DNA of 64,000 bases from Schinkia azotoformans LMG 9581 (GTDB lineage Bacteria; Bacillota; Bacilli; Bacillales; Bacillaceae_J): the NCBI RefSeq assembly GCF_000307855.1, contig NZ_AJLR01000152.1, positions 45,665 to 109,664 of the forward strand, written 5' to 3'. Below, one piece after another: positions 1-8,450 of the stretch (within the stretch, counting starts at the first letter, position 1; each line of letters begins with the position of its first letter). The translations under genes were made by a program, and so were the position numbers. The notes below the pieces were generated by a model. It did no database searches, had not been told where the DNA came from, and saw only the letters and a program-made list of their open reading frames with translations.

Positions 1-57
1 TTTTCTATTTATACTATATTTAACACTTTTAATATGCATAATTTCACTCCGTATACT

Positions 58-963
58 TTAAGATCCACAAACAACAAGAAATGAGTTTGAGAAAAACGGA
101 AAGTTTCCATCTACTATTATTTCATCAAATGCAACACTTTCATTAAAAAGCTGAAAGCGCTGTTGGTCATAGTTATGAATTAAATCTCTCAATTCACCAA
201 CATGCGGTAAACGTTCGTCTGAATAAATTCTAAATGGAAGTTTATAATCAGGTATTGGATAGTAATATTGTTGATTAGAAAATCCAACATTCTCAAGTAA
301 GCTCATTAATTCCCTTTTGGAAAATGTTCGTGCACTTACTTCGCCTGAATAACCTTCAATAGAATCAAAAAATCTTCCAGTATGATCCTCACGTGCCCCA
401 GCCCAATATTTTAAACCGTATTTATTTTCAATCGCAATAAATAGTTTCCCACCGGGTTTTAATAACTGTTTTATTTTCATTAGAAAGTCAAAAAAAGGAG
501 TTTTACCTTCAGTAAATAATGAAGCATATTCAAGAACGCCTATTAACGTGATATAATCGTATTGTTCTGTGAACTCTATTTTGTTCAAATCACCAACAAT
601 GATTTCTAAATTCCCATTGCTTTTGTGTCTATATGCATTGATCATTGATCGCTTTTTTGATAATTCTACTGCTGTTACGTGATGAGTTTTTTCACATAAT
701 ACACCTGTAATAGCACCGCAACCTGCTCCGATTTCCAAAACTGTTTTGTCTTTAGACATTGGATACCATTCGATAATATTTGCTCGATACTTAGATAAAT
801 GGTAAAGAATAGGCCATCTGTTATCATTTTTAATAATGATTTCATAGTCCTCATATTTTTTTACTATCTCGAGCAATTCATCCTCAATGTCACCATCACT
901 GTATTGGTCCTGGCCAGTATAGAATGCTAAATTCAGGTTCACATTTCCTATTTGCTGTTTCAT
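58..963 (-). CDS. class I SAM-dependent methyltransferase of a surface-glycan export operon
   Basis: The 301-residue protein has a Rossmann methyltransferase motif I (EIGAGCG, residues 77-83), an acidic motif VGDL further on and a motif-III-like LLKPGGKL segment, so it should transfer a methyl group from S-adenosylmethionine. Its start overlaps the end of the Wzt ATPase gene by 4 bases (ATGA), so the two are translationally coupled. That position suggests a polysaccharide or glycolipid substrate: in O8/O9-type antigen systems a methyltransferase caps the chain and the Wzt C-terminal domain reads the cap. The substrate here is inference. The stop codon lies at 58-60, so the protein is complete, but further operon genes may lie beyond the window edge. 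Confidence 0.8.
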   Translation of the reverse strand: MKQQIGNVNLNLAFYTGQDQYSDGDIEDELLEIVKKYEDYEIIIKNDNRWPILYHLSKYRANIIEWYPMSKDKTVLEIGAGCGAITGVLCEKTHHVTAVELSKKRSMINAYRHKSNGNLEIIVGDLNKIEFTEQYDYITLIGVLEYASLFTEGKTPFFDFLMKIKQLLKPGGKLFIAIENKYGLKYWAGAREDHTGRFFDSIEGYSGEVSARTFSKRELMSLLENVGFSNQQYYYPIPDYKLPFRIYSDERLPHVGELRDLIHNYDQQRFQLFNESVAFDEIIVDGNFPFFSNSFLVVCGS

Positions 964-2252
964 ACTGTCACCTTTTGTTTGGATAAAATATTAATTTTTG
1001 TTTCCAAATCAACATATCCAACTGATAATTTTGAAGAAAACACTTGTATATTTATTATATCGTATAATCGGTGATAAACTACAAGCTCTTCCCCACTAAA
1101 ACCGGTACACCCTAATGAAAGAAGGTAGTTGCCTCCTTGGAGGTTCATTTTTTGTGTAAATATAACCTCAACTTCATTACCTATTTCGTAATCACCCGTG
1201 TAGATATCCTCTATCAGGGTGTTAGTACCTGCTATTTCAGTACCTTTCAAATCTTTAAAGGTAATTGCAAAAATTGGGGAGCTAATAGCTTCATTAAATT
1301 TCACTTTAAATTTAATTGAACAAAAATGATTCCTTTCAACATTACTGGTTAACTCATTCGACTCATCAAAAACACCAAAATCAGTAATTGTAGCCAATTT
1401 AGAACCATAATCTAAATGTTCTGGATTCCATTGATAAAAAGTATTCCACCTATTACCAATATGCTCTTCGCTTGAGGTATCACTAACTTCTATAGCATCC
1501 GTATGCTCGTGTAGATTTACTAAAAGTTTTTTATAATTATCGACAACTTCTCTTGGTCTTCCAATTTCATTAAGTCTTCCTTCATGTAATAAAATAGCCC
1601 TATCGCAATATTTGATAATACTACTTAAATCATGTGAGACCAACAGAATTGTCTTTCCTTGTTGTTTATATTCTTCGAATTTTTTATAACACTTCGCCTG
1701 GAAAAACACATCACCAACAGCCAATGCTTCATCTATTATAAGAATATCCGCATCTACATTTATTGAAACAGCAAAAGCTAGCCTTACATACATCCCACTT
1801 GAATATGTTTTTACAGGTTGATCCATAAAAGAGCCAATGTCCGCAAATCGTGCTATTTCATCGAACCTTTTATCCATTTCAGTTTTTGAAAGTCCTAAAA
1901 TACTACCGTTCAAATAAACATTTTCTCGCCCGGTAAATTCCGGGTTAAACCCACTTCCCAGTTCTAGTAAGGCCGCAACCCGACCGTATACATTTATTTC
2001 ACCACTTGTAGGCATTAATGTGCCAGCGATTATTTGTAGCAATGTACTTTTCCCAGAGCCATTTCTACCAATAATCCCTATTGTTTCACCTTTTAAGATA
2101 TCAAAATTAATGTCTTTCAATGCCTCAAATTCTCGATAGTACTTCCTTCTCCCACGACTAATTGTTTGTTTTAAACGGTCAATGGGGTTGTCATATATTT
2201 GATACTGCTTTGATAGATTTTCAACCTTTATTGCAATTCCATTAGAGGACAT
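960..2252 (-). CDS. wzt: polysaccharide ABC exporter ATPase with C-terminal Wzt-type domain
   Basis: This is the ATPase of an ABC-2 exporter for undecaprenyl-linked glycan or teichoic-type polymers. Visible motifs are Walker A GRNGSGKS (about residues 62-69), signature YSSGMYVR and Walker B ILIIDEA. The nucleotide-binding domain takes about 245 residues. A further ~180 residues end in a beta-rich module like the Wzt C-terminal glycan-recognition domain. I chose the ATG at 2252, with AAGGG about 9 bases upstream, over an in-frame TTG six bases earlier. The gene overlaps the permease gene upstream and the methyltransferase gene downstream, so all three are coupled. The extra domain separates it from plain TagH or NDP-type exporters and suggests recognition of a finished chain end. 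Confidence 0.9.
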   Translation of the reverse strand: MSSNGIAIKVENLSKQYQIYDNPIDRLKQTISRGRRKYYREFEALKDINFDILKGETIGIIGRNGSGKSTLLQIIAGTLMPTSGEINVYGRVAALLELGSGFNPEFTGRENVYLNGSILGLSKTEMDKRFDEIARFADIGSFMDQPVKTYSSGMYVRLAFAVSINVDADILIIDEALAVGDVFFQAKCYKKFEEYKQQGKTILLVSHDLSSIIKYCDRAILLHEGRLNEIGRPREVVDNYKKLLVNLHEHTDAIEVSDTSSEEHIGNRWNTFYQWNPEHLDYGSKLATITDFGVFDESNELTSNVERNHFCSIKFKVKFNEAISSPIFAITFKDLKGTEIAGTNTLIEDIYTGDYEIGNEVEVIFTQKMNLQGGNYLLSLGCTGFSGEELVVYHRLYDIINIQVFSSKLSVGYVDLETKINILSKQKVTV

Positions 2253-3054
2253 CTGCAAAACCCTTTCTAGTTTTTTTAAACCAAATATATCCGAATAGTG
2301 CTACTACTATCCCAACTAACATACCATAACCTAGCCAATTCCAATGGGGTAGTTGACCCCATATAATCGTTCTCCTAGTATCTTCAACTGCATAGCTTAT
2401 TGGATTAAAATAGTATAGGAACTGCATCTCTTTTGGAATTGCAGAAATCGGATAAAAAATTGGGCTCAAAAACATAAGGGCAGATACAATAATATTGATT
2501 ACTTGACCAATATCCCGAATGTAAACCCCTAGTGAAGCCAAAAACCATGACAAACCTAATGAAATAAGACATATTGGTAATAAAACCAATGGGAATAATA
2601 TTATTGTCCAATGTAATGTACCAATTAATAGAAACATACTTAGTATAAGCACTATTAGACTTATAAAGGCATGAAATAACGCTGACCCTAAAGAAACTAT
2701 TGGTAAGATTTCCAAAGGAAATACAACCTTTTTAACATAGTTAGCATTTGATGTAATAATTGACGGAGCTCTTGAGATGATTTCAGCAAAAACATTAAAT
2801 ACTAACAACCCCGAAAACAAAAGTAAGGCAAATTCTAATTTATTAGTATCAGCATTATTCCCCCATTTAGCTTGGAATATAACACTAAAGACGAAGGTAT
2901 AAATTATTAACATAAAAATAGGGGTAATAAATGACCAAAGTAGTCCTAAATATGAACCCTTATATCTCCCTTTTATTTCTCTCTTAACCAATTGTTTCGT
3001 TAATGATTTATTTATTATAATTGAACTTATTATTGATTTGACTGAACCTAACAT
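2242..3054 (-). CDS. wzm: polysaccharide ABC-2 exporter permease
   Basis: A 270-residue membrane protein with about six hydrophobic segments and the N-terminal signature of ABC-2 polysaccharide permeases (VKREIKGRYKGSYLGLLWSF, about residues 23-42). It pairs with the adjacent Wzt ATPase to flip or export undecaprenyl-linked glycan across the membrane. Its 3' end overlaps the Wzt start by 11 bases. Length is normal for Wzm/TagG proteins. TagG of wall teichoic acid export is the main alternative, but the Wzt C-terminal domain and the ligase upstream favour a surface-layer glycan or capsule-like polymer. Confidence 0.9.
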   Translation of the reverse strand: MLGSVKSIISSIIINKSLTKQLVKREIKGRYKGSYLGLLWSFITPIFMLIIYTFVFSVIFQAKWGNNADTNKLEFALLLFSGLLVFNVFAEIISRAPSIITSNANYVKKVVFPLEILPIVSLGSALFHAFISLIVLILSMFLLIGTLHWTIILFPLVLLPICLISLGLSWFLASLGVYIRDIGQVINIIVSALMFLSPIFYPISAIPKEMQFLYYFNPISYAVEDTRRTIIWGQLPHWNWLGYGMLVGIVVALFGYIWFKKTRKGFADVL

Positions 3055-3102
3055 TCCAGAACTCCCTCAAGTTATATCATTGAAATACGATTGTAAGCAG
3101 CG

Positions 3103-4848
3103 TTAGTTCTTTTCTTCAAAAGACTTTTCGTTATTTACTTCTAATCCCCTTACAATTGCAACACTAATTCCAAAAATCACCCAAAATATCGGCGCAGTTC
3201 CAATTACCGAATCATTGAATAACGCCTGCATTAAATATGCAATCCAACCGATAAATAGGCTTATGAACACAATTGATTGTTCATTATCAAGCTGTTGAGT
3301 GAATACCGTTTTTACTGCTTTTACGAAAGGAACCGCTAATAAAGCAAGCAATGCCAATAGTGCAAGTACCCCTGATCCATAGAGGATATTAATGTATAGG
3401 TTATGCGGCTTATCAACAATAACCGTATGCGTCTCTAAGGCTGCAATTTTTTCTGGATCGTTTTGTGGAAAATGATAAGAAAAAGTATCTAAACCATAAC
3501 CTACTAATGGTCGTTGCTTAATTAAATCAAAAGTATTTCCCCAAATGAAGAGACGACCAGAGCCTGCCCCAATTCCTGATTCAGGTAGCTGTGGCAATTG
3601 GAATTCATCCGCTGTTTTATCATTTGAATCCGCATAAGCGGTTGGGAAAAGTAATACTTTATTTAGTTGTTCTTTAGCGAATTTTTGATATTGATCTGCT
3701 ATTTCTTTATTTAGTATGACACTGCTGCCATTTTTTAAATCATAATGGTCGCTATTTAGCGCTAATGAAGTTGCACCGATTGCTTGTTGATCATTTGCAA
3801 AAGGGTTTTTCGCAACAAACATCCCCACAGATTCATCCCATACTTTGGGATTATGAGTGGTCATTGCCACAAATATGATTGCAAACAATACTAACTGAAT
3901 TGCCAGCTTACCATAGCTTTTCGCTTTTTCACTCGAACGAACAAGTAAAATGACTAAAACGGGCAAGATAATGACAAAGGTTAAAAATCCGCTTCGTGAC
4001 AATGAACTTAGAAGCATAGCAAAAGACAACGTTGCTAATAGAGTATTTAAAGCTTGACGGATTTTATTTTTATCTAATATAAACATCATCATAAAGATAG
4101 CGATTAATACAACTGAAATACCGCTCACATAGTTCCCATGGTTTATAGTTGTAATAAATTGTGAGCCCGTGCCAATCATATCCTCTGTTAAACCCTTAGG
4201 TAATAATATTGAACGGACAAAGCTGCTTTTAATTAAATCCACACCATAAAACCCTAATAATCCCAATAAAGCATTTACTATTACAATTGGGTAAAGTGCA
4301 TAGATTACATTATGAAGCATCTTTTTCGTGTAGGTTAAGTTTACCGCAATAAAGAACAGGGTAAAATAACATAAATACGTAATTGCACCTTCATGGCGGT
4401 TATACATTCCTACCAGAGCTAGTGATTTATATGGTGCAAATAGTGCTGAAAGTGTCACGAATAGCGCTAGAATTGCCAGCGGGATATTGATAAAGCTTTT
4501 CTTTATAGGAATACCGATTCCAAATGTACGGTATAGGAAAAGAATGATTAATATTGACGTTGCTATGACTAGAAAAATAAACTTATAATACGTAAACACA
4601 TCACCTACTGTTCCTGAGCCAATTGATGAATTTGTTATCTGTGGGCTTGTAAAATCAATCACTTTAGTGCGTGTAAGTAACGGCAATATTGCTAAGATTG
4701 CTAAAAGAATGCCATATATAGTTTTATCGATCTTTTGTGCTTCTGCTACGTCCCTGTTATCCTTAGTAGCTTCTATATTCGTCTTTTTATTATCTTTAGT
4801 GGCATCTGCTTTTGTTTTTTTATAATATTTACTGTAGTTATTGCTCAT
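3103..4848 (-). CDS. O-antigen ligase / polymerase-like membrane protein
   Basis: A 581-residue polytopic membrane protein with about ten hydrophobic helices and a long hydrophilic extracytoplasmic loop (roughly residues 345-445) before the last helices, the layout of the O-antigen ligase/Wzy_C family. Such proteins transfer or polymerise undecaprenyl-linked glycan at the outer face of the membrane. In Gram-positives with glycosylated S-layers, related proteins act in S-layer glycan assembly. The first ~40 residues form a charged K/D/N-rich cytoplasmic tail with an ATKDN motif repeated, unusual for the family. A TPR protein gene ends 13 bases upstream and the ABC exporter genes follow, which supports one glycan operon. 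Ligase and polymerase cannot be told apart here. Confidence 0.8.
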   Translation of the reverse strand: MSNNYSKYYKKTKADATKDNKKTNIEATKDNRDVAEAQKIDKTIYGILLAILAILPLLTRTKVIDFTSPQITNSSIGSGTVGDVFTYYKFIFLVIATSILIILFLYRTFGIGIPIKKSFINIPLAILALFVTLSALFAPYKSLALVGMYNRHEGAITYLCYFTLFFIAVNLTYTKKMLHNVIYALYPIVIVNALLGLLGFYGVDLIKSSFVRSILLPKGLTEDMIGTGSQFITTINHGNYVSGISVVLIAIFMMMFILDKNKIRQALNTLLATLSFAMLLSSLSRSGFLTFVIILPVLVILLVRSSEKAKSYGKLAIQLVLFAIIFVAMTTHNPKVWDESVGMFVAKNPFANDQQAIGATSLALNSDHYDLKNGSSVILNKEIADQYQKFAKEQLNKVLLFPTAYADSNDKTADEFQLPQLPESGIGAGSGRLFIWGNTFDLIKQRPLVGYGLDTFSYHFPQNDPEKIAALETHTVIVDKPHNLYINILYGSGVLALLALLALLAVPFVKAVKTVFTQQLDNEQSIVFISLFIGWIAYLMQALFNDSVIGTAPIFWVIFGISVAIVRGLEVNNEKSFEEKN

Positions 4849-4861
4849 TGTTTCACCACCT

Positions 4862-5359
4862 CTATTGTTGATCTTTATTCTTTATGGTTTCTAGCAGATT
4901 ATTAACTGAATTTAAGACTTGTTCATTTGGGTTAAATTTTAACGATTCTTCCAAGTAGACTCTGGCTTTTTCTAAATCACCAAGATTATAGAGCACTTCA
5001 CCATAGTGTGCTAAAAAAGCAGAATTCTTTACCAAGGTAACATTCTCATCTTGTGCTTGTTGAAAAAGCGCTCGAGCCTGTTCAAAGTTTTTAAGCTGTA
5101 ATTGAACAATTCCATAATTCCAGATGACTTCATAGTTATCTGGGTGCTTGTCTGCTAAATCTTTTAATAGCGGCTCTGCTTCGGTTACCTTATTTTGTGA
5201 CAACAAATGTAGGGCATATTTAAATTGATTACTCTCTTCTGCAAATACCTTGTTCTGCTTATTTCCGATATTATTCACAACAAATAAACAAACGATAATT
5301 ATGCCGGTTAGACATAAAAAAGTTAAGTTTCTAGTTTTATCACTGAACTGTAATTTCAT
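4862..5359 (-). CDS. membrane-anchored tetratricopeptide-repeat protein
   Basis: A 165-residue protein with an N-terminal transmembrane anchor (about residues 12-30) and three TPR-like helix pairs; the motif AxxxY..ALxLxxxNKVTEAEPLL and the later LGDLEKARVYLEESLKFNPN are typical. TPRs mediate protein contacts. It is the first gene of the glycan operon and directly precedes the O-antigen-ligase-like gene. Some such ligases carry a fused TPR domain, so this could be the split-off partner of the ligase; that is inference. A GGAGG ribosome binding site precedes the start codon at 5359. Confidence 0.75.
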   Translation of the reverse strand: MKLQFSDKTRNLTFLCLTGIIIVCLFVVNNIGNKQNKVFAEESNQFKYALHLLSQNKVTEAEPLLKDLADKHPDNYEVIWNYGIVQLQLKNFEQARALFQQAQDENVTLVKNSAFLAHYGEVLYNLGDLEKARVYLEESLKFNPNEQVLNSVNNLLETIKNKDQQ

Positions 5360-5406
5360 CGATTTTCCTCCGCATAATTTTACAATTATCTACAAAGCTA
5401 TCATTT

Positions 5407-5435
5407 ATTATAGACTATGTAGACTATTAGTTCAA
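5407..5435 (-). promoter_or_regulatory. sigma-A promoter of the glycan export operon
   Basis: Reading the minus strand, TTGAAC (5430-5435) and a perfect TATAAT (5407-5412) are separated by 17 bases. The start codon of the TPR gene lies about 45 bases beyond the -10 box, preceded by GGAGG. This should start the five-gene transcript down to the methyltransferase. Confidence 0.7.
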
Positions 5436-5475
5436 AAGTTTATCAGGAATTTTATCTGTATATTTGGGGAAAAGT

Positions 5476-5504
5476 TGGAACTTGGGGGCGGTTCTTTTGT
5501 TCCA
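5476..5504. repeat. 29-bp dispersed repeat, TGGAAC/GTTCCA-ended form
   Basis: A 29-base unit that begins TGGAAC and ends GTTCCA, with a GGGGGCGGTTC core. It is one of at least 15 related units in this window, in gene-free DNA upstream of the glycan operon promoter. See the finding on the 29-bp family. Confidence 0.75.
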
Positions 5505-5612
5505 TCTTATGTATCAAGTTGCAATTTTAAGGGTGAAATTATACACCTCAGTTATGGTGTTAGTAATTATACTGGTAGTTTACCCCAAAATAAAAGCACG
5601 ACTGGCATAAAA

Positions 5613-5638
5613 TGAACTGCACCCTGTCAAGTAGACAG
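5613..5638. repeat. IS3-family terminal inverted repeat, orfB side
   Basis: It begins TGAACTGCACCC and ends GTAGACAG. It matches the complement of 7257-7282 at most positions. Confidence 0.85.
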
Positions 5639-5657
5639 TAGAAATAATAAAAATGAT

Positions 5658-6539
5658 TTAAGCGGCTTTAGCTCTATATTCCATAGGGCTAAGGCCGTTT
5701 AGTCGTTCTTGATATCTATTATGATTATAAAAACGAATGTAATCATCTATCGCTTTAGAAAGCTCTTCAAATGTCTCGTACTTATTTAAATAGTACTTCT
5801 CGCATTTGAGTGTTCCCCAAAAAGATTCCATGGGTCCATTATCAATACATCTACCGACTCGCGACATACTTTGTGCCATCTCTGCTTTATCTATCCTGCG
5901 TTTAAACCCATGAGAGGTGTATGGGAACCCACGATCACTATGAATAAGTGGATGGTCCCCATTCAAAAGCTCTATGGCTTGGTCAAGCGTCTTGAACACG
6001 AGGTTATTATTATTGGAATGTCCTAAAACATAACTAACAATTGATCCATCGTACAGATCAAGAATAGCACTTAAATAGACTTTCTTTGAGGAACCGTATT
6101 TGAATTCGGTGACATCCGTTACCCATTTTTCATTTGGCTTTTCCGCCGTGAACTCACGATTCAACACATTCTCCGCCACATGTTGAGGGGGAGAGCGCTT
6201 ATAAGGCTTTTTCTTTCTGCGAATGACAGATTGTATTCTAAAGATTTTCATCAATCTATAGATACGCTTATGATTGAAATTCTTGTTAAACTTACGATTT
6301 ACGTTCAACGTCATTCGACGGTATCCGTAGATACCATCAAGTTCCTCATGGAGTGACTTTATCTCTTTTATGATTGTTTCATTCTGAAGTTCTCGAGCAG
6401 AAGGCGTACGATTAAGCCACTTATAGTAAGCAGCTCTAGAAATACCCGCGATTTCACACAGTAGAATAATAGCTAGATTCTCTTCCTCATGAAGTTCTTG
6501 AATAGCGGTATACTTATCTTCAAATCGGATTTGGCTTAT
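5658..6539 (-). CDS. IS3-family transposase OrfB (DDE integrase core)
   Basis: The retroviral-type integrase of the element. Visible motifs are TDVTEF (first Asp), HSDRG (second Asp) and the NGPMESFWGTLKCEKYY block with the catalytic Glu; upstream, a helical DNA-binding segment with the family signature GIYGYRRM is intact. There is no ATG near the true beginning. The reading frame opens at the orfA stop, and an AGGAGG (6545-6550) sits five bases before an ATA codon at 6539. The protein is therefore made by -1 frameshifting at the A-rich CGAAAATAA sequence or by initiation at ATA, as described for AUU in IS911. The internal ATG at 6314 would remove an essential part. About 294 residues, a normal length. 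Confidence 0.88.
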   Translation of the reverse strand: MSQIRFEDKYTAIQELHEEENLAIILLCEIAGISRAAYYKWLNRTPSARELQNETIIKEIKSLHEELDGIYGYRRMTLNVNRKFNKNFNHKRIYRLMKIFRIQSVIRRKKKPYKRSPPQHVAENVLNREFTAEKPNEKWVTDVTEFKYGSSKKVYLSAILDLYDGSIVSYVLGHSNNNNLVFKTLDQAIELLNGDHPLIHSDRGFPYTSHGFKRRIDKAEMAQSMSRVGRCIDNGPMESFWGTLKCEKYYLNKYETFEELSKAIDDYIRFYNHNRYQERLNGLSPMEYRAKAA

Positions 6540-7213
6540 TTTCGCCTCCTTTCGATTTCCTCTAACTTTTTTAGGAATAAATTCTCTGCACGTAACCGTT
6601 CATTTTCCCGTTCTAACCTTTTCATCTCTAGTCTAATTTTCTCTTCTGGAGATAGTTCTGCTTTATTTCTTCCACGTTTATCTTTAAGGGCTTCATCTCC
6701 ACCGTTTTCATACTTCTTAACCCACTGATATACTTGTTGATAAGAGACTTCATAAGCCTCCGCAGCTTTCTGATAATCTTTCCCGTTCCCTATACAATAT
6801 AAGACCACTTGAATTCGTTCTTCCCAGCTTGTTGATCTTCCTTTAGTCATAGATTGGCTCATCCCCTTGGCAGTTGCCTTAATTTCTCTATGACTATTAT
6901 TATACTTATTAATCCATTTCCTAAGGGTAGAAGTTGATGATATTCCATACTTTCTTGTAACTTCTCTAAGGGAATATTCTCCAGACTGATAGTCTCTTAT
7001 AGCCGAAAGCTTTAGTTCTTTAGAGTATTCTTTCCAGGTTGAGGACTCTTTAAGACCTTCTGTGCCATATTCTTCAAAATTATATTTCCAATCAAAAATT
7101 GTGGTTTTGTACACCTTATAGATTTTAGTAATTTCGTTTAACGAATATTTCCCCTCTATATACGCTGTTAAGATTTCAAACTTTTCCTCTGCTGAATAAG
7201 CTCTTTTAGACAT
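6536..7213 (-). CDS. IS3-family transposase OrfA (helix-turn-helix protein)
   Basis: A 225-residue DNA-binding protein with two helix-turn-helix units in the N-terminal half, a third HTH-like region (residues ~130-175, YQKAAEAYEVSYQQVYQWVKKY) and a C-terminal leucine-zipper-like heptad segment (MKRLERENERLRAENLFLKK). This is the long OrfA of the IS150 group. It binds the inverted repeats and, when fused to OrfB by frameshift, forms the transposase. It ends at TAA 6536-6538 inside the frameshift window. Confidence 0.88.
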   Translation of the reverse strand: MSKRAYSAEEKFEILTAYIEGKYSLNEITKIYKVYKTTIFDWKYNFEEYGTEGLKESSTWKEYSKELKLSAIRDYQSGEYSLREVTRKYGISSTSTLRKWINKYNNSHREIKATAKGMSQSMTKGRSTSWEERIQVVLYCIGNGKDYQKAAEAYEVSYQQVYQWVKKYENGGDEALKDKRGRNKAELSPEEKIRLEMKRLERENERLRAENLFLKKLEEIERRRK

Positions 7214-7256
7214 AAAAAATACTCCCCTTAAAGTAGCCAGATTTTTATTTTTTAAT

Positions 7257-7282
7257 CTGTCTACCTTAAGGGGAGCATATCA
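7257..7282. repeat. IS3-family terminal inverted repeat, orfA side
   Basis: The sequence CTGTCTACCTTAAGGGGAGC followed by ATATCA is the complement-related partner of 5613-5638. An internal palindrome CCCCTTAA...TTAAGGGG links 7223-7231 to this end. Confidence 0.85.
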
Positions 7283-7317
7283 ATATGCTAATTGTGTTTT
7301 TATTTTGGAAAAATCCC

Positions 7318-8025
7318 CTATTTTACCTGCTCTAAATAAGCATCAAACAATCCAATTTCAGCTGATTTTTCTGAATCTAGATCTGTTTCAATCCGTAGTT
7401 TAACTGCATCTGTTACATTCAAATTAACATCAGCTGGTAATTTCCCTCGTGTGATTTGTCCAGCATAGATTCTTTTATCGTCTGCATAAATCCTTACTTG
7501 GATTGGTTTATCAATTTCTCCAGATCCTTCGGTAAATCCAATCGTTGCAGAAAACTTTGTATACTCTCTGTTTAGGTCAAAGGTAAATTTCCCCGATGGT
7601 TTCTTTGTCATTGTTGGTTCATATTTTAATAATAGATATTTTGAATGTTCTTTTTTAATTTTATCTTTCACTGTCTTACTTCCATTACTATATTCATACG
7701 AAAGGGCAGTTGTCTCATCATCTGAATGTTTAATGCCATCGCCAAGGTAAACCTTTTCACCGTCAAATTGACCGATAAAGATAGTTTGTGTATTTGTATC
7801 ATATTTGATTGGTTGGCCAAGCTTATCTGCGATGAAGCGTAATGGAACAAATGTTGTTCCATTATAGGTAAATGGTTTTTGCTCAGGCATTTGTGAGACA
7901 TTGTCAATCTTAATATCTTTAATACTATAAAATACCTCAATTGCCTTTCCTCCTGCTGCAAAAACACCGATAGAGCTGAATGTAATCGCTCCAGCTATAA
8001 AGCCTGTAATGAATTTTTTGTCCAT
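7318..8025 (-). CDS. secreted copper-amine-oxidase-N-like (stalk domain) protein
   Basis: A secreted protein with a signal peptide (residues ~1-24, ending near GVFAAGG) followed by one copper amine oxidase N-terminal-like domain with the hallmark VPLRFIADKLG and a beta-hairpin TQTIFIG. The rest is a beta-rich domain without recognised family. These stalk domains are surface or wall modules in Firmicutes and carry no amine oxidase activity. I chose the ATG at 8025, because an ATG 18 bases upstream contains the GGAGGTG ribosome binding site itself. It stands between two mobile elements but resembles the stalk-domain proteins at 14033-18676, so the elements probably split a surface-protein locus. 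Confidence 0.75.
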   Translation of the reverse strand: MDKKFITGFIAGAITFSSIGVFAAGGKAIEVFYSIKDIKIDNVSQMPEQKPFTYNGTTFVPLRFIADKLGQPIKYDTNTQTIFIGQFDGEKVYLGDGIKHSDDETTALSYEYSNGSKTVKDKIKKEHSKYLLLKYEPTMTKKPSGKFTFDLNREYTKFSATIGFTEGSGEIDKPIQVRIYADDKRIYAGQITRGKLPADVNLNVTDAVKLRIETDLDSEKSAEIGLFDAYLEQVK

Positions 8026-8137
8026 GCGTTTATACACCTCCATGTTTTCTAAATATTTAAATTCTAGATGTTTTCAAAAATACCTCCCTTTTACCAATAA
8101 TATGATATTTGAATGACTATTAAGCCCGAATGAAATA

Positions 8138-8165
8138 CTGGGACGGTTCTTATAGGGGACAATCG
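8138..8165. repeat. degenerate 29-bp repeat copy
   Basis: CTGGGACGGTTCTTATAGGGGAC shares the GGGACGGTTC core of the dispersed 29-bp family but has lost the complementary ends. It lies upstream of the stalk-domain gene. Confidence 0.4.
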
Positions 8166-8180
8166 GAAGTTTTGTGCGAA

Positions 8181-8219
8181 AAAGGGCATAACTAGTGGCT
8201 TTCACTAGTTACGCCCTTT
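8181..8219. terminator. strong hairpin flanking the IS91-type element
   Basis: AAAGGGCATAACTAGTG (8181-8197) pairs with CACTAGTTACGCCCTTT (8203-8219) with one mismatch and a 5-base loop. T-runs follow on both strands, so it can act as a bidirectional terminator. It could also be part of the terminus of the HUH element, whose ends are usually hairpins. I cannot decide between these. Confidence 0.7.
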
Positions 8220-8450
8220 TGCTTTTTATTGAAATACACTACACACGCAAAATTTTTGATTGCCTCGGAAGAATGAAGTCGCGGACCTGGCCTATGGGGT
8301 TTCAATCCTCCCCCTTGGGCGCGTTAAGTGGATCTTTACGTTACCTTTTGCTTTGTTTTATCAGTTTTATCGATAAAAATCCATTTTTGGTTACAGCTCC
8401 CCCCTTCCCACTTAAGAGGCTTTTTTTAAAAAGTATTAAATTGAACTTTG
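8220..8450. other. gene-free stretch between hairpin and IS91-type transposase gene
   Basis: The region is noticeably more GC-rich in the middle (8280-8330) than its surroundings and holds no credible gene. It probably contains the 3' end (oriIS side) of the IS91-type element, but I could not identify the exact end. No other structure was seen. Confidence 0.4.

Larger units (their letters stand above)
5613..7282 (-). mobile_element. complete IS3-family element, IS150-like group
   Basis: A 1,670-bp insertion sequence bounded by imperfect 26-bp terminal inverted repeats (5613-5638 and 7257-7282). Both start TGA, share TGC, CCC and a perfect GTAGACAG inner block, and end in the TG..CA dinucleotides of the family. 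It carries orfA (double helix-turn-helix plus leucine zipper) and orfB (DDE integrase core) in the -1 frame relation. Both reading frames look intact, so the element may be active. No convincing 3-4 base target duplication is visible (AAA on one side, ATA on the other). Confidence 0.9.

Noticed and set aside
5250..5615. Plus-strand frame opposite the TPR gene and its promoter region
   Set aside because: It overlaps a well-supported gene, promoter and repeat on the other strand.
5610..7285. Target-site duplication of the IS3 element
   Set aside because: The flanking triplets AAA and ATA do not match.
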